Source: Maricaulis sp. | GTDB taxonomy: Bacteria; Pseudomonadota; Alphaproteobacteria; Caulobacterales; Maricaulaceae | NCBI GenBank assembly: GCA_017643585.1 | Contig: JAEPND010000012.1 | Coordinates: 20,583-84,582, forward strand | Reading direction: 5' to 3' | Length of the DNA: 64,000 nt | Made by a program: the position numbers and the translations under genes | The notes under the pieces: model-generated | What the model saw: the letters and a program-made list of their open reading frames with translations, nothing else | Told to the model about the DNA's origin: nothing | The model's database searches: none | Shown here: positions 34,477 through 44,297 of the stretch, one piece after another | Position numbering within the stretch: position 1 is the first letter of the stretch | Layout of the letters: each line of letters opens with the position of its first letter

Positions 34477-34566
34477 TGGCGGAGAGAGAGGGATTCGAAC
34501 CCTCGGAACGCTTGCGCGCTCAACGGTTTTCGAGACCGCCCCGTTCGACCACTCCGGCACCTCTCC
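34477..34566 (-). tRNA. tRNA-Ser (anticodon CGA), reads UCG
   Basis: 90 bases including an encoded CCA. The acceptor stem is GGAGAGG/TCTCTCC, the anticodon loop CTCGAAA, the class II variable arm TTGAGCGCGCAAGCGTTCC, and the T arm GAGGGTTCGAATCCCTC. All arms pair. Confidence 0.97.
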
Positions 34567-34900
34567 GCGAAAACTCGCAGTCTGGAACCGGGGTCGAACC
34601 GGGCCGGGCTGGCCGGCGGCCTGCGAGGAGGCTGGCGTTTTGACGGACTGACCCGACAAAATCAAGGGGGGCACTGCCTTGCATCGCGTGATGGGCAAGC
34701 CTGCCTTGGCAATGGAAAGCGTGGGGGTCATGCATATTTCTATGCAGCGCGAGACCCCTGAGTGGTGATGTCCAGTCGGTTCGCCTAACAGGCGAGCCCT
34801 TGAAAGCTAAAAAATCGTCCTAGGATTATGTCCAAATGGTAAGTTGTTCGACAGCCAATTCCCGGCTTGCTTACCCGACTTTTTGGATTGGGAGGGGTCA
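34567..34900. other. Region between tRNA-Ser and the small lipoprotein gene
   Basis: 334 bases with no ORF I can support; short GGAACCGGG-type repeats lie just upstream of the tRNA. GGGAGGGG at its right end is the ribosome binding site of the TTG-initiated gene at 34901. Confidence 0.5.
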
Positions 34901-35053
34901 TTGCGTACCTTGTTGAGTATGATTATCGCAACCGTTGCTCTGGCGGATTGCGCAAGCACTGAAATGACAGACGAAGAGCGCACCGAGCGCCAGCGTGAGA
35001 CGTCTGTAACGCGCACGGATCGGGATTGCACCGGCAGCCGTCTTTGCCGCTAA
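34901..35053 (+). CDS. Tiny putative lipoprotein (TTG start)
   Basis: 50 residues. TTG with GGAGG 5 bases upstream gives MRTLLSMIIATVALADC: a charged start, a hydrophobic core and a lipobox-like LADC (Asp at -1 is unusual). The mature part is highly charged ('TDEERTERQRETSV') and ends with a Cys pair. A strong hairpin terminator follows, supporting a real transcript. No family recognised; it resembles small entericidin-sized lipoproteins only in form. Confidence 0.5.
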   Translation: MRTLLSMIIATVALADCASTEMTDEERTERQRETSVTRTDRDCTGSRLCR

Positions 35054-35100
35054 AACGCACGTGAAACTCCGATCCGGAGTTCGCTTGAGTTTGAATAGAG

Positions 35101-35136
35101 AGCGCCCCGGGCCATGGGGCCGGGGCGTCTTTTTAT
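35101..35136 (+). terminator. Terminator between small lipoprotein and DUF2891 genes
   Basis: CGCCCCGGgCC / GGgCCGGGGCG with a short ATG loop is followed by TCTTTTT. It serves the plus-strand small gene and overlaps the end of the minus-strand gene. Confidence 0.85.
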
Positions 35137-36248
35137 TCCAGCCCGCGGCGGGTGGTCAGATAGGTTGCGAAACTGCCCAGCCAGTGGCTGCCGGAATAGT
35201 GCTCGTCGGACACGGATGCGATCCCGGTTTCGGTATGCTCGGCCGCGCTGGCCATCAGGGCGGCGCGGCGCGGGTCATCCCCGGGCAGCCCCGCAGCGAT
35301 ACCCTCGAGGGCCCAGGCCCGCGACAGGTTGAGACCGTCCAGGTGGACAAGCTTGCCGTCACTGGCATCGAAGACTACGCCGGGAACCAGCCAGCCCGTC
35401 GAGCCATCGGCGGGAATTTGCGGCAGGAATTCTGAAAGCCAGGCGGCGAAGTCATCCGGTGGCAGCACGCGCCGCATGAGATCGGCTTCCATCAGGCAGG
35501 GCGACAGGAAATCCTCGCCCGAGGGCTCATAGGCCAGCGGGCAGTTGATGTCGGCGAGATGGAAGTCGCGCACCTTGTTGACGATCAGATCTTCCAGCGC
35601 TGCATCCCCGACCGTTCGCGCATAGTCGATCATCAGACCGAAGGCGAAAGCGGTCTGGGCATGGGTGCCCAGCCGGATCGGATAGGCCAGGTTGGGCAGC
35701 CAGTCCTTGATCTGGTCGACGATGGCCGTTTCCAGCGGCCGCAGCGTCTCGCGCCATTCCTGCTGCAGCGGTTGCTCGCTTTCTTCCAGTTCCGCGACCA
35801 GCTGGAGAAACCAGGCCAGGCCGTAGGGTCGCTCGAACGAGCGGCGACCCGGCTGTGTGTAATAGGCGAGCTCTCCGGCGATATTGGTCTCTGTGAAGCT
35901 GCGCCCCAAGGCTGTTTCGATGGCCGGGCGCATCGGCGTGTCCGGATCGATGGCGAGGATGCGCGTCAACAGCCAGTGCCCGTGCACCGAGGAGTGCCAG
36001 TCAAAACAACCATAAAAGGCCGGATAGAGCTCTCGCGGCGGACGCGCGTCTTCATCGCCTTGAAGGACATGGCTGATCTTGTTGGGATATTCCTGATGGA
36101 CGCAGCTCAGGGCAAGGACAGCGAAACGGTCTTCGACCACGTTTGCGCGTGGAGCGGGCCAGCTCAGGGCCTCTGCCGCTGGTGGCTCTGTTTCCGGACT
36201 GCACGCCGTCAGGCCTGCCAGGGTCAAAATCGAGATCCAAGTCCGCAT
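35133..36248 (-). CDS. DUF2891 family lipoprotein
   Basis: 371 residues from the ATG at 36248 (GAGGGGG upstream); the longer frame's N terminus is rejected because the lipobox LTAC then falls at the right place. 'ELYPAFYGCFDWHSSVHGHWLL' and 'RLGTHAQTAFAFGLMIDYA' are DUF2891 signatures. The alternating helices suggest an (alpha/alpha) toroid as in glycoside-processing enzymes, with no proven activity. Predicted outer-membrane or periplasmic lipoprotein. Confidence 0.87.
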   Translation of the reverse strand: MRTWISILTLAGLTACSPETEPPAAEALSWPAPRANVVEDRFAVLALSCVHQEYPNKISHVLQGDEDARPPRELYPAFYGCFDWHSSVHGHWLLTRILAIDPDTPMRPAIETALGRSFTETNIAGELAYYTQPGRRSFERPYGLAWFLQLVAELEESEQPLQQEWRETLRPLETAIVDQIKDWLPNLAYPIRLGTHAQTAFAFGLMIDYARTVGDAALEDLIVNKVRDFHLADINCPLAYEPSGEDFLSPCLMEADLMRRVLPPDDFAAWLSEFLPQIPADGSTGWLVPGVVFDASDGKLVHLDGLNLSRAWALEGIAAGLPGDDPRRAALMASAAEHTETGIASVSDEHYSGSHWLGSFATYLTTRRGLE

Positions 36249-36363
36249 GACGTTACCCCCTCGCGTGGAAATCTGGTTGCCGCGACGATAACGCGATGCG
36301 GGTTCGAGTAAACAAACTTCCACCGGATCGCCGTTCAGGCGCACCGCTTTGCTGTGCTTTGCG

Positions 36364-36391
36364 TTGACTCTCTCTCAGACCTGCGTATAAC
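36364..36391 (+). promoter_or_regulatory. Housekeeping promoter of rplU-rpmA
   Basis: TTGACT (36364-36369), a 16-base spacer and TATAAC (36386-36391) is a near-consensus -35/-10 pair. Transcription should start near 36398. Confidence 0.75.
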
Positions 36392-36411
36392 GCCCGCTCT
36401 TGCTCGTACGG

Positions 36412-36434
36412 CCAGTCCGTGCGGGCTGGTTTTT
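36412..36434 (+). promoter_or_regulatory. Attenuator-like hairpin in the rplU leader
   Basis: CCAGTCCG / CGGGCTGG (one G-U pair) with a 2-base turn, extendable by G-C pairs only weakly, is followed directly by TTTTT. It lies about 15 bases after the predicted start site and about 110 before the rplU start codon, so it looks like a regulated terminator in the leader. Confidence 0.55.
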
Positions 36435-36544
36435 GTTGGTACAACGCTCTTGTGAAAACGGAGCGAAGAAAAAGGACCTGCGGAGCTGTGTGGCCAGGGT
36501 GGCCGGCGGCGGACCGACGGGATCGGACAAAAGGATTTATGATC

Positions 36545-37210
36545 ATGTTCGCAGTGATCAAAACAGGCGGCAAGCAATACCGTGTCGCCACCGGAGACGA
36601 GATCCGGGTTGAGAAACTTGAAGGCCAGGCTGGCGACACGCTCGACATGGGCGATGTTCTGATGCTGGGCGGTGAAGAAGGTGTCACCGTTGGTGCGCCG
36701 ACGGTTGAGGGCGCGCAGGTTATCGGCGAAGTGCTGGTGACCGATCGCGACCGCAAGATCATCGTCTTCAAGAAGCGCCGTCGCCAGAACTACCGTCGCA
36801 CCAAGGGCCACCGCCAGTGGGGCACCACGGTTCGCATCGCCGAGATCGTTGCACCGGGTTCCAAGGCCAAGACGAAGCTGAAAACCACGACGGCCGCTCC
36901 GGTTGTCAAGGACGCCAAGACGGAAGCGCCGAAAGCCAAGGCTGCTCCGAAGAAGGCTGAAGCCAAGAAGGCCGCGCCGAAGAAGGAAGCTGCTCCGAAA
37001 AAGGAAGCTGCTGCTCCGGCCGCCAATGATGACCTGACCCAGCTGACCGGCGTTGGCCCGGCCCTGGCGAAGAAACTGAACGAAGCAGGTGTCGTGAGCT
37101 TTGCGCAGGTCGCAGCTTGGACCGAAGCAGACATGGAAGCCCTCGGCGTAACGGCGAAAGCCGAGAAGGGTGACTGGATTGCCGCTGCCAAAGCTCTGGC
37201 AGCGAAGTAG
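36545..37210 (+). CDS. rplU: 50S ribosomal protein L21 with C-terminal helix-hairpin-helix extension
   Basis: 221 residues, about twice the usual 103. Residues 1-105 are standard L21 ([14 protein letters not shown], '[14 protein letters not shown]'). A Lys/Ala/Glu-rich linker with repeated 'APKK' follows, then '[20 protein letters not shown]', a helix-hairpin-helix domain like that in RuvA or ribosome-associated proteins. Extended L21 proteins occur in alphaproteobacteria; the extension's role is not established. The ATG at 36545 is preferred over 36539 because AAGGA is then 9 bases upstream. Cotranscribed with rpmA. Confidence 0.96.
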   Translation: MFAVIKTGGKQYRVATGDEIRVEKLEGQAGDTLDMGDVLMLGGEEGVTVGAPTVEGAQVIGEVLVTDRDRKIIVFKKRRRQNYRRTKGHRQWGTTVRIAEIVAPGSKAKTKLKTTTAAPVVKDAKTEAPKAKAAPKKAEAKKAAPKKEAAPKKEAAAPAANDDLTQLTGVGPALAKKLNEAGVVSFAQVAAWTEADMEALGVTAKAEKGDWIAAAKALAAK

Positions 37211-37222
37211 GAGGACTAGTCA

Positions 37223-37492
37223 ATGGCTCACAAAAAAGCAGGCGGCTCATCCCGTAACGGACGCGACTCCGAAGGCCGGCGCCTTGGTGTCAAGAAATCC
37301 GGTGGTCAGCACGTGATCCCGGGCAACATCATCATTCGTCAGCGTGGCACCAAGGTAAATCCGGGCGCCAATGTTGGCATGGGTAAAGATCACACGCTCT
37401 TCGCACTGACCGAAGGTCGCGTGAAATTCCAGAAAAAGTCTGGCGGCAAATCCTACGTATCCGTAGAGCCGATTGCAGACGCAGCCGAATAG
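37223..37492 (+). CDS. rpmA: 50S ribosomal protein L27
   Basis: 89 residues starting [16 protein letters not shown], the form that needs no N-terminal processing; '[24 protein letters not shown]' is conserved. GGAGGA lies 7 bases before the ATG. It acts at the ribosomal peptidyl transferase centre. Follows rplU by 12 bases and is closed by a hairpin terminator. Confidence 0.98.
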   Translation: MAHKKAGGSSRNGRDSEGRRLGVKKSGGQHVIPGNIIIRQRGTKVNPGANVGMGKDHTLFALTEGRVKFQKKSGGKSYVSVEPIADAAE

Positions 37493-37554
37493 AACGGTTC
37501 ATGAGATATCGGACCGTTCGCTTGAACAGCGGGGTCCGACGAGCGCAATAGCGC

Positions 37555-37588
37555 AAAAGGGGAGACGGGCCACCGTCTCCCCTTTTTG
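37555..37588 (+). terminator. Terminator after rpmA
   Basis: AAAAGGGGAGACG / CGTCTCCCCTTTTT with a short GGCCAC loop, ending in TTTTTG. Confidence 0.9.
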
Positions 37589-37618
37589 TTTCTTCCCGGG
37601 TGTTTGATGGAGACGGAC

Positions 37619-38158
37619 ATGGGTCCGCAGATAAGAACCGAGAGAACGTTGTTGCGTTTGCCCGAGCTGAGGGATGCCCCGGCCTTGTCGCGCTTTGCCG
37701 GAGATATCGATGTGGCGAAGATGACCAGCCGAATCCCCTCGCCCTATCCGCTGATCTCTGCCGAGATCTGGGTGTTGCAGACGCGGGCCGGATGGGCGCC
37801 GGGTCGCAATACGTCCATGACGGTCGAGATGGACGGTGAGCTGGCAGGTGGCGGCGGCGTGTTCCGCCGCGCGCCGGACAGCGACTGGGAGATCGGTTAC
37901 TGGATCGCCAAGCCCTTCTGGGGGCAGGGGCTGGGGACCGAAATCGGCCGGGCTCTTGTGGATTTTGCGCGAACCGAACTGGGCGCAGGCCGCGTGGTCG
38001 CCGGACACTATGCTGACAACCCCGCTTCGGGGCGCATCCTGCAGAAGCTGGGCTTTGAATATACCGGAGAGGAGCCGCACCTCTTCTCCATGGCACGAAT
38101 GGGACGTTATCCCTGCAAGAGCATGACGCTGGTCGGCGAAAAGCAAACGGCAGCGTAG
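37619..38158 (+). CDS. GNAT family N-acetyltransferase (RimJ/RimL type)
   Basis: 179 residues from the ATG at 37619, preferred over 37607 because GGAG sits 6 bases upstream. 'RTERTLLRLPELRDAPALSRFAGD' and 'EIGYWIAKPFWGQGLGTEIGRALVDFA' (acetyl-CoA binding Q-G-x-G) plus 'NPASGRILQKLGFEYTGE' define the RimJ/L group. The acceptor is unknown. It lies between rpmA and obg, as acetyltransferases often do in alphaproteobacteria. Confidence 0.92.
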   Translation: MGPQIRTERTLLRLPELRDAPALSRFAGDIDVAKMTSRIPSPYPLISAEIWVLQTRAGWAPGRNTSMTVEMDGELAGGGGVFRRAPDSDWEIGYWIAKPFWGQGLGTEIGRALVDFARTELGAGRVVAGHYADNPASGRILQKLGFEYTGEEPHLFSMARMGRYPCKSMTLVGEKQTAA

Positions 38159-38176
38159 TGAAAAGATGGCTTTTGA

Positions 38177-40380
<2,204 letters not shown>

Positions 40381-40392
40381 CGGAGTGGTTGC

Positions 40393-41652
40393 GTGACACT
40401 AGAAAGCGAGGCTCTGGACATGGCGCGGCGAGCCCAGGCCGCGCGCCAGGCGGCTGCTGACCGGACGGCGGCGGAGCGGTCTGCTGCCTTGTCTGCCATC
40501 GCATCGGCGATCGACGCGGCCACACCGAACATCCTGAGGGCCAATGCGCGTGACATGGTGGTGGCCCGCGAAAACGGCCGGCCAGCCGCGTTTCTGGATC
40601 GTTTGATGCTTAATGAGGCGCGGTTAAGCGCGATTGCCGCGGCTGTGAGGCAGATTGCCGCCCAGAATGACCCGCTTGGCGAAGTTATTGAGCAGTGGGA
40701 TGCGCCCAGCGGCGTGAATATCAGCCAGGTCCGCGTACCGATTGGCGTGCTGGGGGTAATTTTCGAAGCGCGGCCGAATGTAACAGCCGATGCCGCAGCG
40801 CTTGCAGTCCGGTCGGGCAATGCTGTCCTGCTGCGGTCGGGGTCGGACTCGCTGCAATCCGCCCTGGCGCTAGTCCGGGCAATCCGGTCCGGACTGGAGC
40901 AAGCCGGTTTCCCGGCCGATCTCGTTCAGCACCCGGAGACCGCGGACCGCGCCTTCGTCGGCGCTATGCTGTCCGGGCTGGAGGGTCAACTCGATCTCGT
41001 CATACCGCGGGGTGGAAAGGCGCTGGTTGCACGGGTCCAGGCCGAGGCCCGCATTCCGGTGCTGGGGCATCTGGACGGGATTTGTCACGCCTATCTACAT
41101 CCCAGCGCGGATCTGGACATGGCGCGCGCGATCATTCTCAACGCCAAGCTTCGTCGCACCGGTGTCTGCAATGCGCTGGAATGCCTGCTGGTGGACCGGG
41201 CTGCTCTCGATACGCACTGGCTGCCCATCGCTCGAGCACTGGCGGACGCAGGGTGTGAAATCCGTGCTGACGATACGTTGCGAACTGCGTTCCCGGACTC
41301 CGTATCGGCTCAGGACAGTGATTGGGGGCAGGAATTCCTGGACGCTATTCTCGCGGCCCGCACTGTTGATGGCTTGGAGGGCGCAATGAGCCATATCGCA
41401 CGCTACGGCTCGGGCCATACGGATCTGGTTCTGGCGGGGGATGCCGACGTCCAGGAGAGATTTCTCAACACGGTCGACAGCGCAGTAGTCATGGCCAATG
41501 CCTCGACCGGTTTCTCCGACGGTGGCGAGTTCGGTTTCGGAGCCGAGATCGGTATCGCGACGTCGCGCCTGCATGCGCGCGGACCTGTCGGCGCGCGTCA
41601 GCTCACGAGTTACAAATATGTGGTTCGCGGTCAGGGCGAGCTTCGTGGCTAG
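40393..41652 (+). CDS. proA: Gamma-glutamyl phosphate reductase
   Basis: 419 residues from the GTG at 40393 with GGAGTGG just upstream, 12 bases after proB. 'VIFEARPNVTADAAALAVRSGNAVLLRSGSD' and the catalytic Cys in 'RRTGVCNALECLL' are typical. It makes glutamate-5-semialdehyde using NADPH in proline synthesis. Confidence 0.97.
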   Translation: MTLESEALDMARRAQAARQAAADRTAAERSAALSAIASAIDAATPNILRANARDMVVARENGRPAAFLDRLMLNEARLSAIAAAVRQIAAQNDPLGEVIEQWDAPSGVNISQVRVPIGVLGVIFEARPNVTADAAALAVRSGNAVLLRSGSDSLQSALALVRAIRSGLEQAGFPADLVQHPETADRAFVGAMLSGLEGQLDLVIPRGGKALVARVQAEARIPVLGHLDGICHAYLHPSADLDMARAIILNAKLRRTGVCNALECLLVDRAALDTHWLPIARALADAGCEIRADDTLRTAFPDSVSAQDSDWGQEFLDAILAARTVDGLEGAMSHIARYGSGHTDLVLAGDADVQERFLNTVDSAVVMANASTGFSDGGEFGFGAEIGIATSRLHARGPVGARQLTSYKYVVRGQGELRG

Positions 41653-41740
41653 GCGGCGATCTACACCCGTTCGCGGACGCCGCTCGGCACCTGGCAGGCG
41701 CGCGGTCAGCTCCCTGCAGGGTGAGGCGCTGTCAAGGGGC

Positions 41741-42298
41741 ATGGCCGTGGGGGTTTTCGGCGGCAGCTTCGATCCGGTCCATGCCGGACATATGCATGTC
41801 GCCATAGCCGCGATGAGGCGGCTGGGCCTCGACCGGATCTGGTGGCTGGTATCGCCCCAGAATCCCATCAAGAACCGGCGAGCCGAGGCCTATGCCGAGC
41901 GCTTTGAGCAGGTCCGTACCCGCGTGTCGCTCCCCGGGATGGTTACCAGCGACATCGAGCTGCGTTGGCGGGTGCAGCATACGAAAGCGCTGTTGGATGA
42001 GCTGAAAAAGCGTCATCCGAACAATCACTTCGTCTGGTTGATGGGGGCTGATAATCTGCGCACCTTCCACCGCTGGTATCTCTGGAGGGAGATTCTGCAA
42101 AGCGTCCCTGTCGCCGTGATTTCGCGTCCTCAGGACCCGGTGCGAGCGCGTCTGTCAATGGCTGCAAGTCTCTATCGCAATGCACGAATTCGTGAAAGCC
42201 AGGCGAAAATTTTGCCACTTAAACCGGCGCCGGCATGGACCTATCTGATTGAACCGTTACAATCGGAGTCCTCAAGCGCGATCCGCGCCAAACGCTAG
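41741..42298 (+). CDS. nadD: Nicotinate-nucleotide adenylyltransferase
   Basis: 185 residues from the ATG at 41741: 'MAVGVFGGSFDPVHAGHMHVA' includes the HxGH nucleotidyltransferase motif, and 'WLVSPQNPIKN', 'WLMGADNL' and 'ISRP' follow. It makes NaAD for NAD synthesis. The start is uncertain: AAGGGG lies only one base before this ATG, and a GTG at 41645 overlapping the proA stop would give a 217-residue form with an Arg-rich N terminus. Confidence 0.93.
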   Translation: MAVGVFGGSFDPVHAGHMHVAIAAMRRLGLDRIWWLVSPQNPIKNRRAEAYAERFEQVRTRVSLPGMVTSDIELRWRVQHTKALLDELKKRHPNNHFVWLMGADNLRTFHRWYLWREILQSVPVAVISRPQDPVRARLSMAASLYRNARIRESQAKILPLKPAPAWTYLIEPLQSESSSAIRAKR

Positions 42299-42335
42299 AT
42301 CCCGCCTTTTTCTCCGCAGCAGACTGGAAGTTTAC

Positions 42336-43340
42336 ATGACCGACCAAGTGATCGGCCGCAAACCTGCGCATGCCACGATCGAGTACTTTGACGATCAGCA
42401 TCCGCCGCTCGGAGACTTCATGCGCGATGTGGTGGACGGGCTGTCTGCAACGCCGCGCTCCATCCCGCCGGTATATTTCTATGATCAGGCTGGCTCGGCG
42501 CTGTTCGATCAGATCACCGAACTGCCAGAATATTATGTCACGCGGACGGAGCTGGACCTGTTGGAAAGTATTTCCGATGAGCTGTCGCTGCGGGCCGGTC
42601 CGGGGGCTGTCGTGATCGAGCCAGGGTCGGGGTCCAGCGTCAAGATCCGCACATTGCTGGATGCGCTGGGCGATGCGGCGGCCTATGTGGGGCTCGATAT
42701 CTCCAAACAGCATCTGGTTGAAGCGTGTGAGGAGTTGGCACGAGACTATCCCGATGTTGCCATTGGTGCGGTCTGTGCGAATTTCACGACAGGGCTCAAA
42801 CTTGACCATCTTCCTCTGCCTGAAGGGCGGCGCCTGGTGTTTTTCCCGGGCTCGACGATCGGCAATTTCGAGCCTGCCGAGGCCCGCGCTGTTCTGGCCG
42901 GTTTCCGGACGGGCATGCGCAAGGGTGATGCGGTCCTGATCGGTGCTGACCGGGTCAAGGACGAGCAAATTCTCGTGGACGCCTATGATGATGCGGCAGG
43001 TGTGACGGCGGCTTTCAATCTCAACCTGCTCAAGCGGATTCGGGCCGAGTTGGGTGCCCAGCTGAACACCGATGACTTTGCGCACAAATCGATCTGGAAC
43101 CGGGATCTAGAGCGTATCGAGATGCACCTGGTCGCCAAGCGAGACACCTCGATCGAGTTGAACGGCGAGCGATATGTGTTCGAGGCGGGCGACAGCCTGC
43201 ACACAGAGAATTCTCACAAGTTCACACCAGAGAGTTTCGCGACTCTGGCGAAAGATGCCGGATATACGCTGGTCAAACACTGGTCTGACCCCGCTGAACT
43301 CTTCTCGCTCTACTGGCTCGAACCCAAGTGGGAAGCGTGA
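42336..43340 (+). CDS. egtD: EgtD-type L-histidine N-alpha-methyltransferase
   Basis: 334 residues from the ATG at 42336 (GGAAG upstream). 'YFYDQAGSALFDQITELPEYYVTRTE' and 'VIEPGSGSSVKIRTLLDAL' (SAM site) match EgtD, as do 'FFPGSTIGNFEPAEA' and the C-terminal 'LHTENSHKFTPESF'. EgtD trimethylates histidine to hercynine in ergothioneine synthesis. The usual partner egtB is absent from the window. The gene sits between nadD and rsfS, which are normally neighbours. Related family members methylate other substrates, so the specificity is probable, not proven. Confidence 0.87.
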   Translation: MTDQVIGRKPAHATIEYFDDQHPPLGDFMRDVVDGLSATPRSIPPVYFYDQAGSALFDQITELPEYYVTRTELDLLESISDELSLRAGPGAVVIEPGSGSSVKIRTLLDALGDAAAYVGLDISKQHLVEACEELARDYPDVAIGAVCANFTTGLKLDHLPLPEGRRLVFFPGSTIGNFEPAEARAVLAGFRTGMRKGDAVLIGADRVKDEQILVDAYDDAAGVTAAFNLNLLKRIRAELGAQLNTDDFAHKSIWNRDLERIEMHLVAKRDTSIELNGERYVFEAGDSLHTENSHKFTPESFATLAKDAGYTLVKHWSDPAELFSLYWLEPKWEA

Positions 43341-43390
43341 TATAGTGGACTTTGTTGTATTGGTGGTCAGAAAGGACAACCGCCCTGTCT

Positions 43391-43795
43391 ATGGAAACAA
43401 TCCGCCAGGTTGAAGGTGAATCGGCTGCGGCCGTTCGCGTGACTGGCGATGAAGGACCCGTCGAAGAGCTGGAAACGCTCATTCTCGACAGTTTGGAAGA
43501 CGACAAAGCCGAAGATATCGTATCGATCGACCTTCGTGGAAAATCGTCCGTCACCGACATCATGATCATCGCTTCGGGACGTTCAGCGCGCCATGTCAAC
43601 GCGCTGGCGGATCATCTCATGCGTGGCATCAAGGAAGCCGGTCGCAGCGATGCACGTGTCGAGGGCCTGCAGTCCTGCGACTGGGTGCTGATCGATATTG
43701 GCGACATCGTTGTTCACCTCTTCCGTCCGGAAGTTCGCAGCTTCTACAATCTAGAGAAGATGTGGTCGGTCGAGCCTGACGAGACGGCGTCCTAG
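43391..43795 (+). CDS. rsfS: Ribosomal silencing factor RsfS
   Basis: 134 residues from the ATG at 43391. 'ILDSLEDDKAEDIVSIDLRGKSSVTDIMIIASGRSARHVNALADHL' and 'DWVLIDIGDIVVHLFRPEVRSFYNLEKMW' are the RsfS/Iojap core. It binds L14 to block subunit joining in starvation. The N-terminal 25 residues are extra. Stop abuts the rlmH GTG. Confidence 0.95.
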   Translation: METIRQVEGESAAAVRVTGDEGPVEELETLILDSLEDDKAEDIVSIDLRGKSSVTDIMIIASGRSARHVNALADHLMRGIKEAGRSDARVEGLQSCDWVLIDIGDIVVHLFRPEVRSFYNLEKMWSVEPDETAS

Positions 43796-44266
43796 GTGAA
43801 GCTGACGATTGCGGCGCTGGGACGGCTCAAGGCTGGTCCCGAGCGCGAACTGGTGGACGATTATCTCAGACGCGCCAGTCAGACCGGCCGCCCGCTTGGG
43901 CTGGGGCCGGCTGGCGAGGTCGAGATCGACAATCGCAGTCTGAAAACCAAATCCGCAGAGAGCCGGACCTTGTCCGAGGCGCTTCCGGAAGGTGCGCGGA
44001 TCATCCTGCTGGATGAGCGTGGCAAGACCTTGACCTCGCCACAGCTGGCCCGACAGCTGGCGGCTTGGCGTGATGAAGGGGTACGGGAGACCGTCTTTTG
44101 TATCGGCGGCGCGGACGGTCATGACCGGGATGCTCTCCCCAAACCGCACCTGACCCTCTCGTTCGGCAATTTGGTCTGGCCGCATATGCTTGTTCGAGTG
44201 ATGATCGCCGAACAAATCTACCGGGCGGCCTCAATTCTGTCCGGATCCCCCTATCATCGTGATTGA
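43796..44266 (+). CDS. rlmH: 23S rRNA (pseudouridine1915-N3)-methyltransferase RlmH
   Basis: 156 residues, GTG start directly after the rsfS TAG. SPOUT fold: 'ILLDERGKTLTSPQLA', 'FCIGGADGHDRDAL' and the C-terminal knot '...LSFGNLVWPHMLVRVMIAEQIYRAASILSGSPYHRD'. Modifies helix 69 of the 70S ribosome. Translationally coupled to rsfS. Confidence 0.96.
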   Translation: MKLTIAALGRLKAGPERELVDDYLRRASQTGRPLGLGPAGEVEIDNRSLKTKSAESRTLSEALPEGARIILLDERGKTLTSPQLARQLAAWRDEGVRETVFCIGGADGHDRDALPKPHLTLSFGNLVWPHMLVRVMIAEQIYRAASILSGSPYHRD

Positions 44267-44297
44267 GCGTTAACCCCGCCAAAGTTAGCTTGCCCTG

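Larger units (their letters stand above)
36249..36544 (+). other. Upstream region and leader of rplU-rpmA
   Basis: The 296 bases hold a sigma-70 type promoter (36364-36391), a hairpin with a T-run (36412-36434) soon after the expected start, about 100 further leader bases and AAGGA before rplU. Confidence 0.7.

Noticed and set aside
34318-34731. 137-codon minus-strand ORF over tRNA-Ser ('GEVPEWSNGAVSKTVERASVPRVRIP').
   Set aside because: A well-known false protein made by translating a tRNA-Ser gene.
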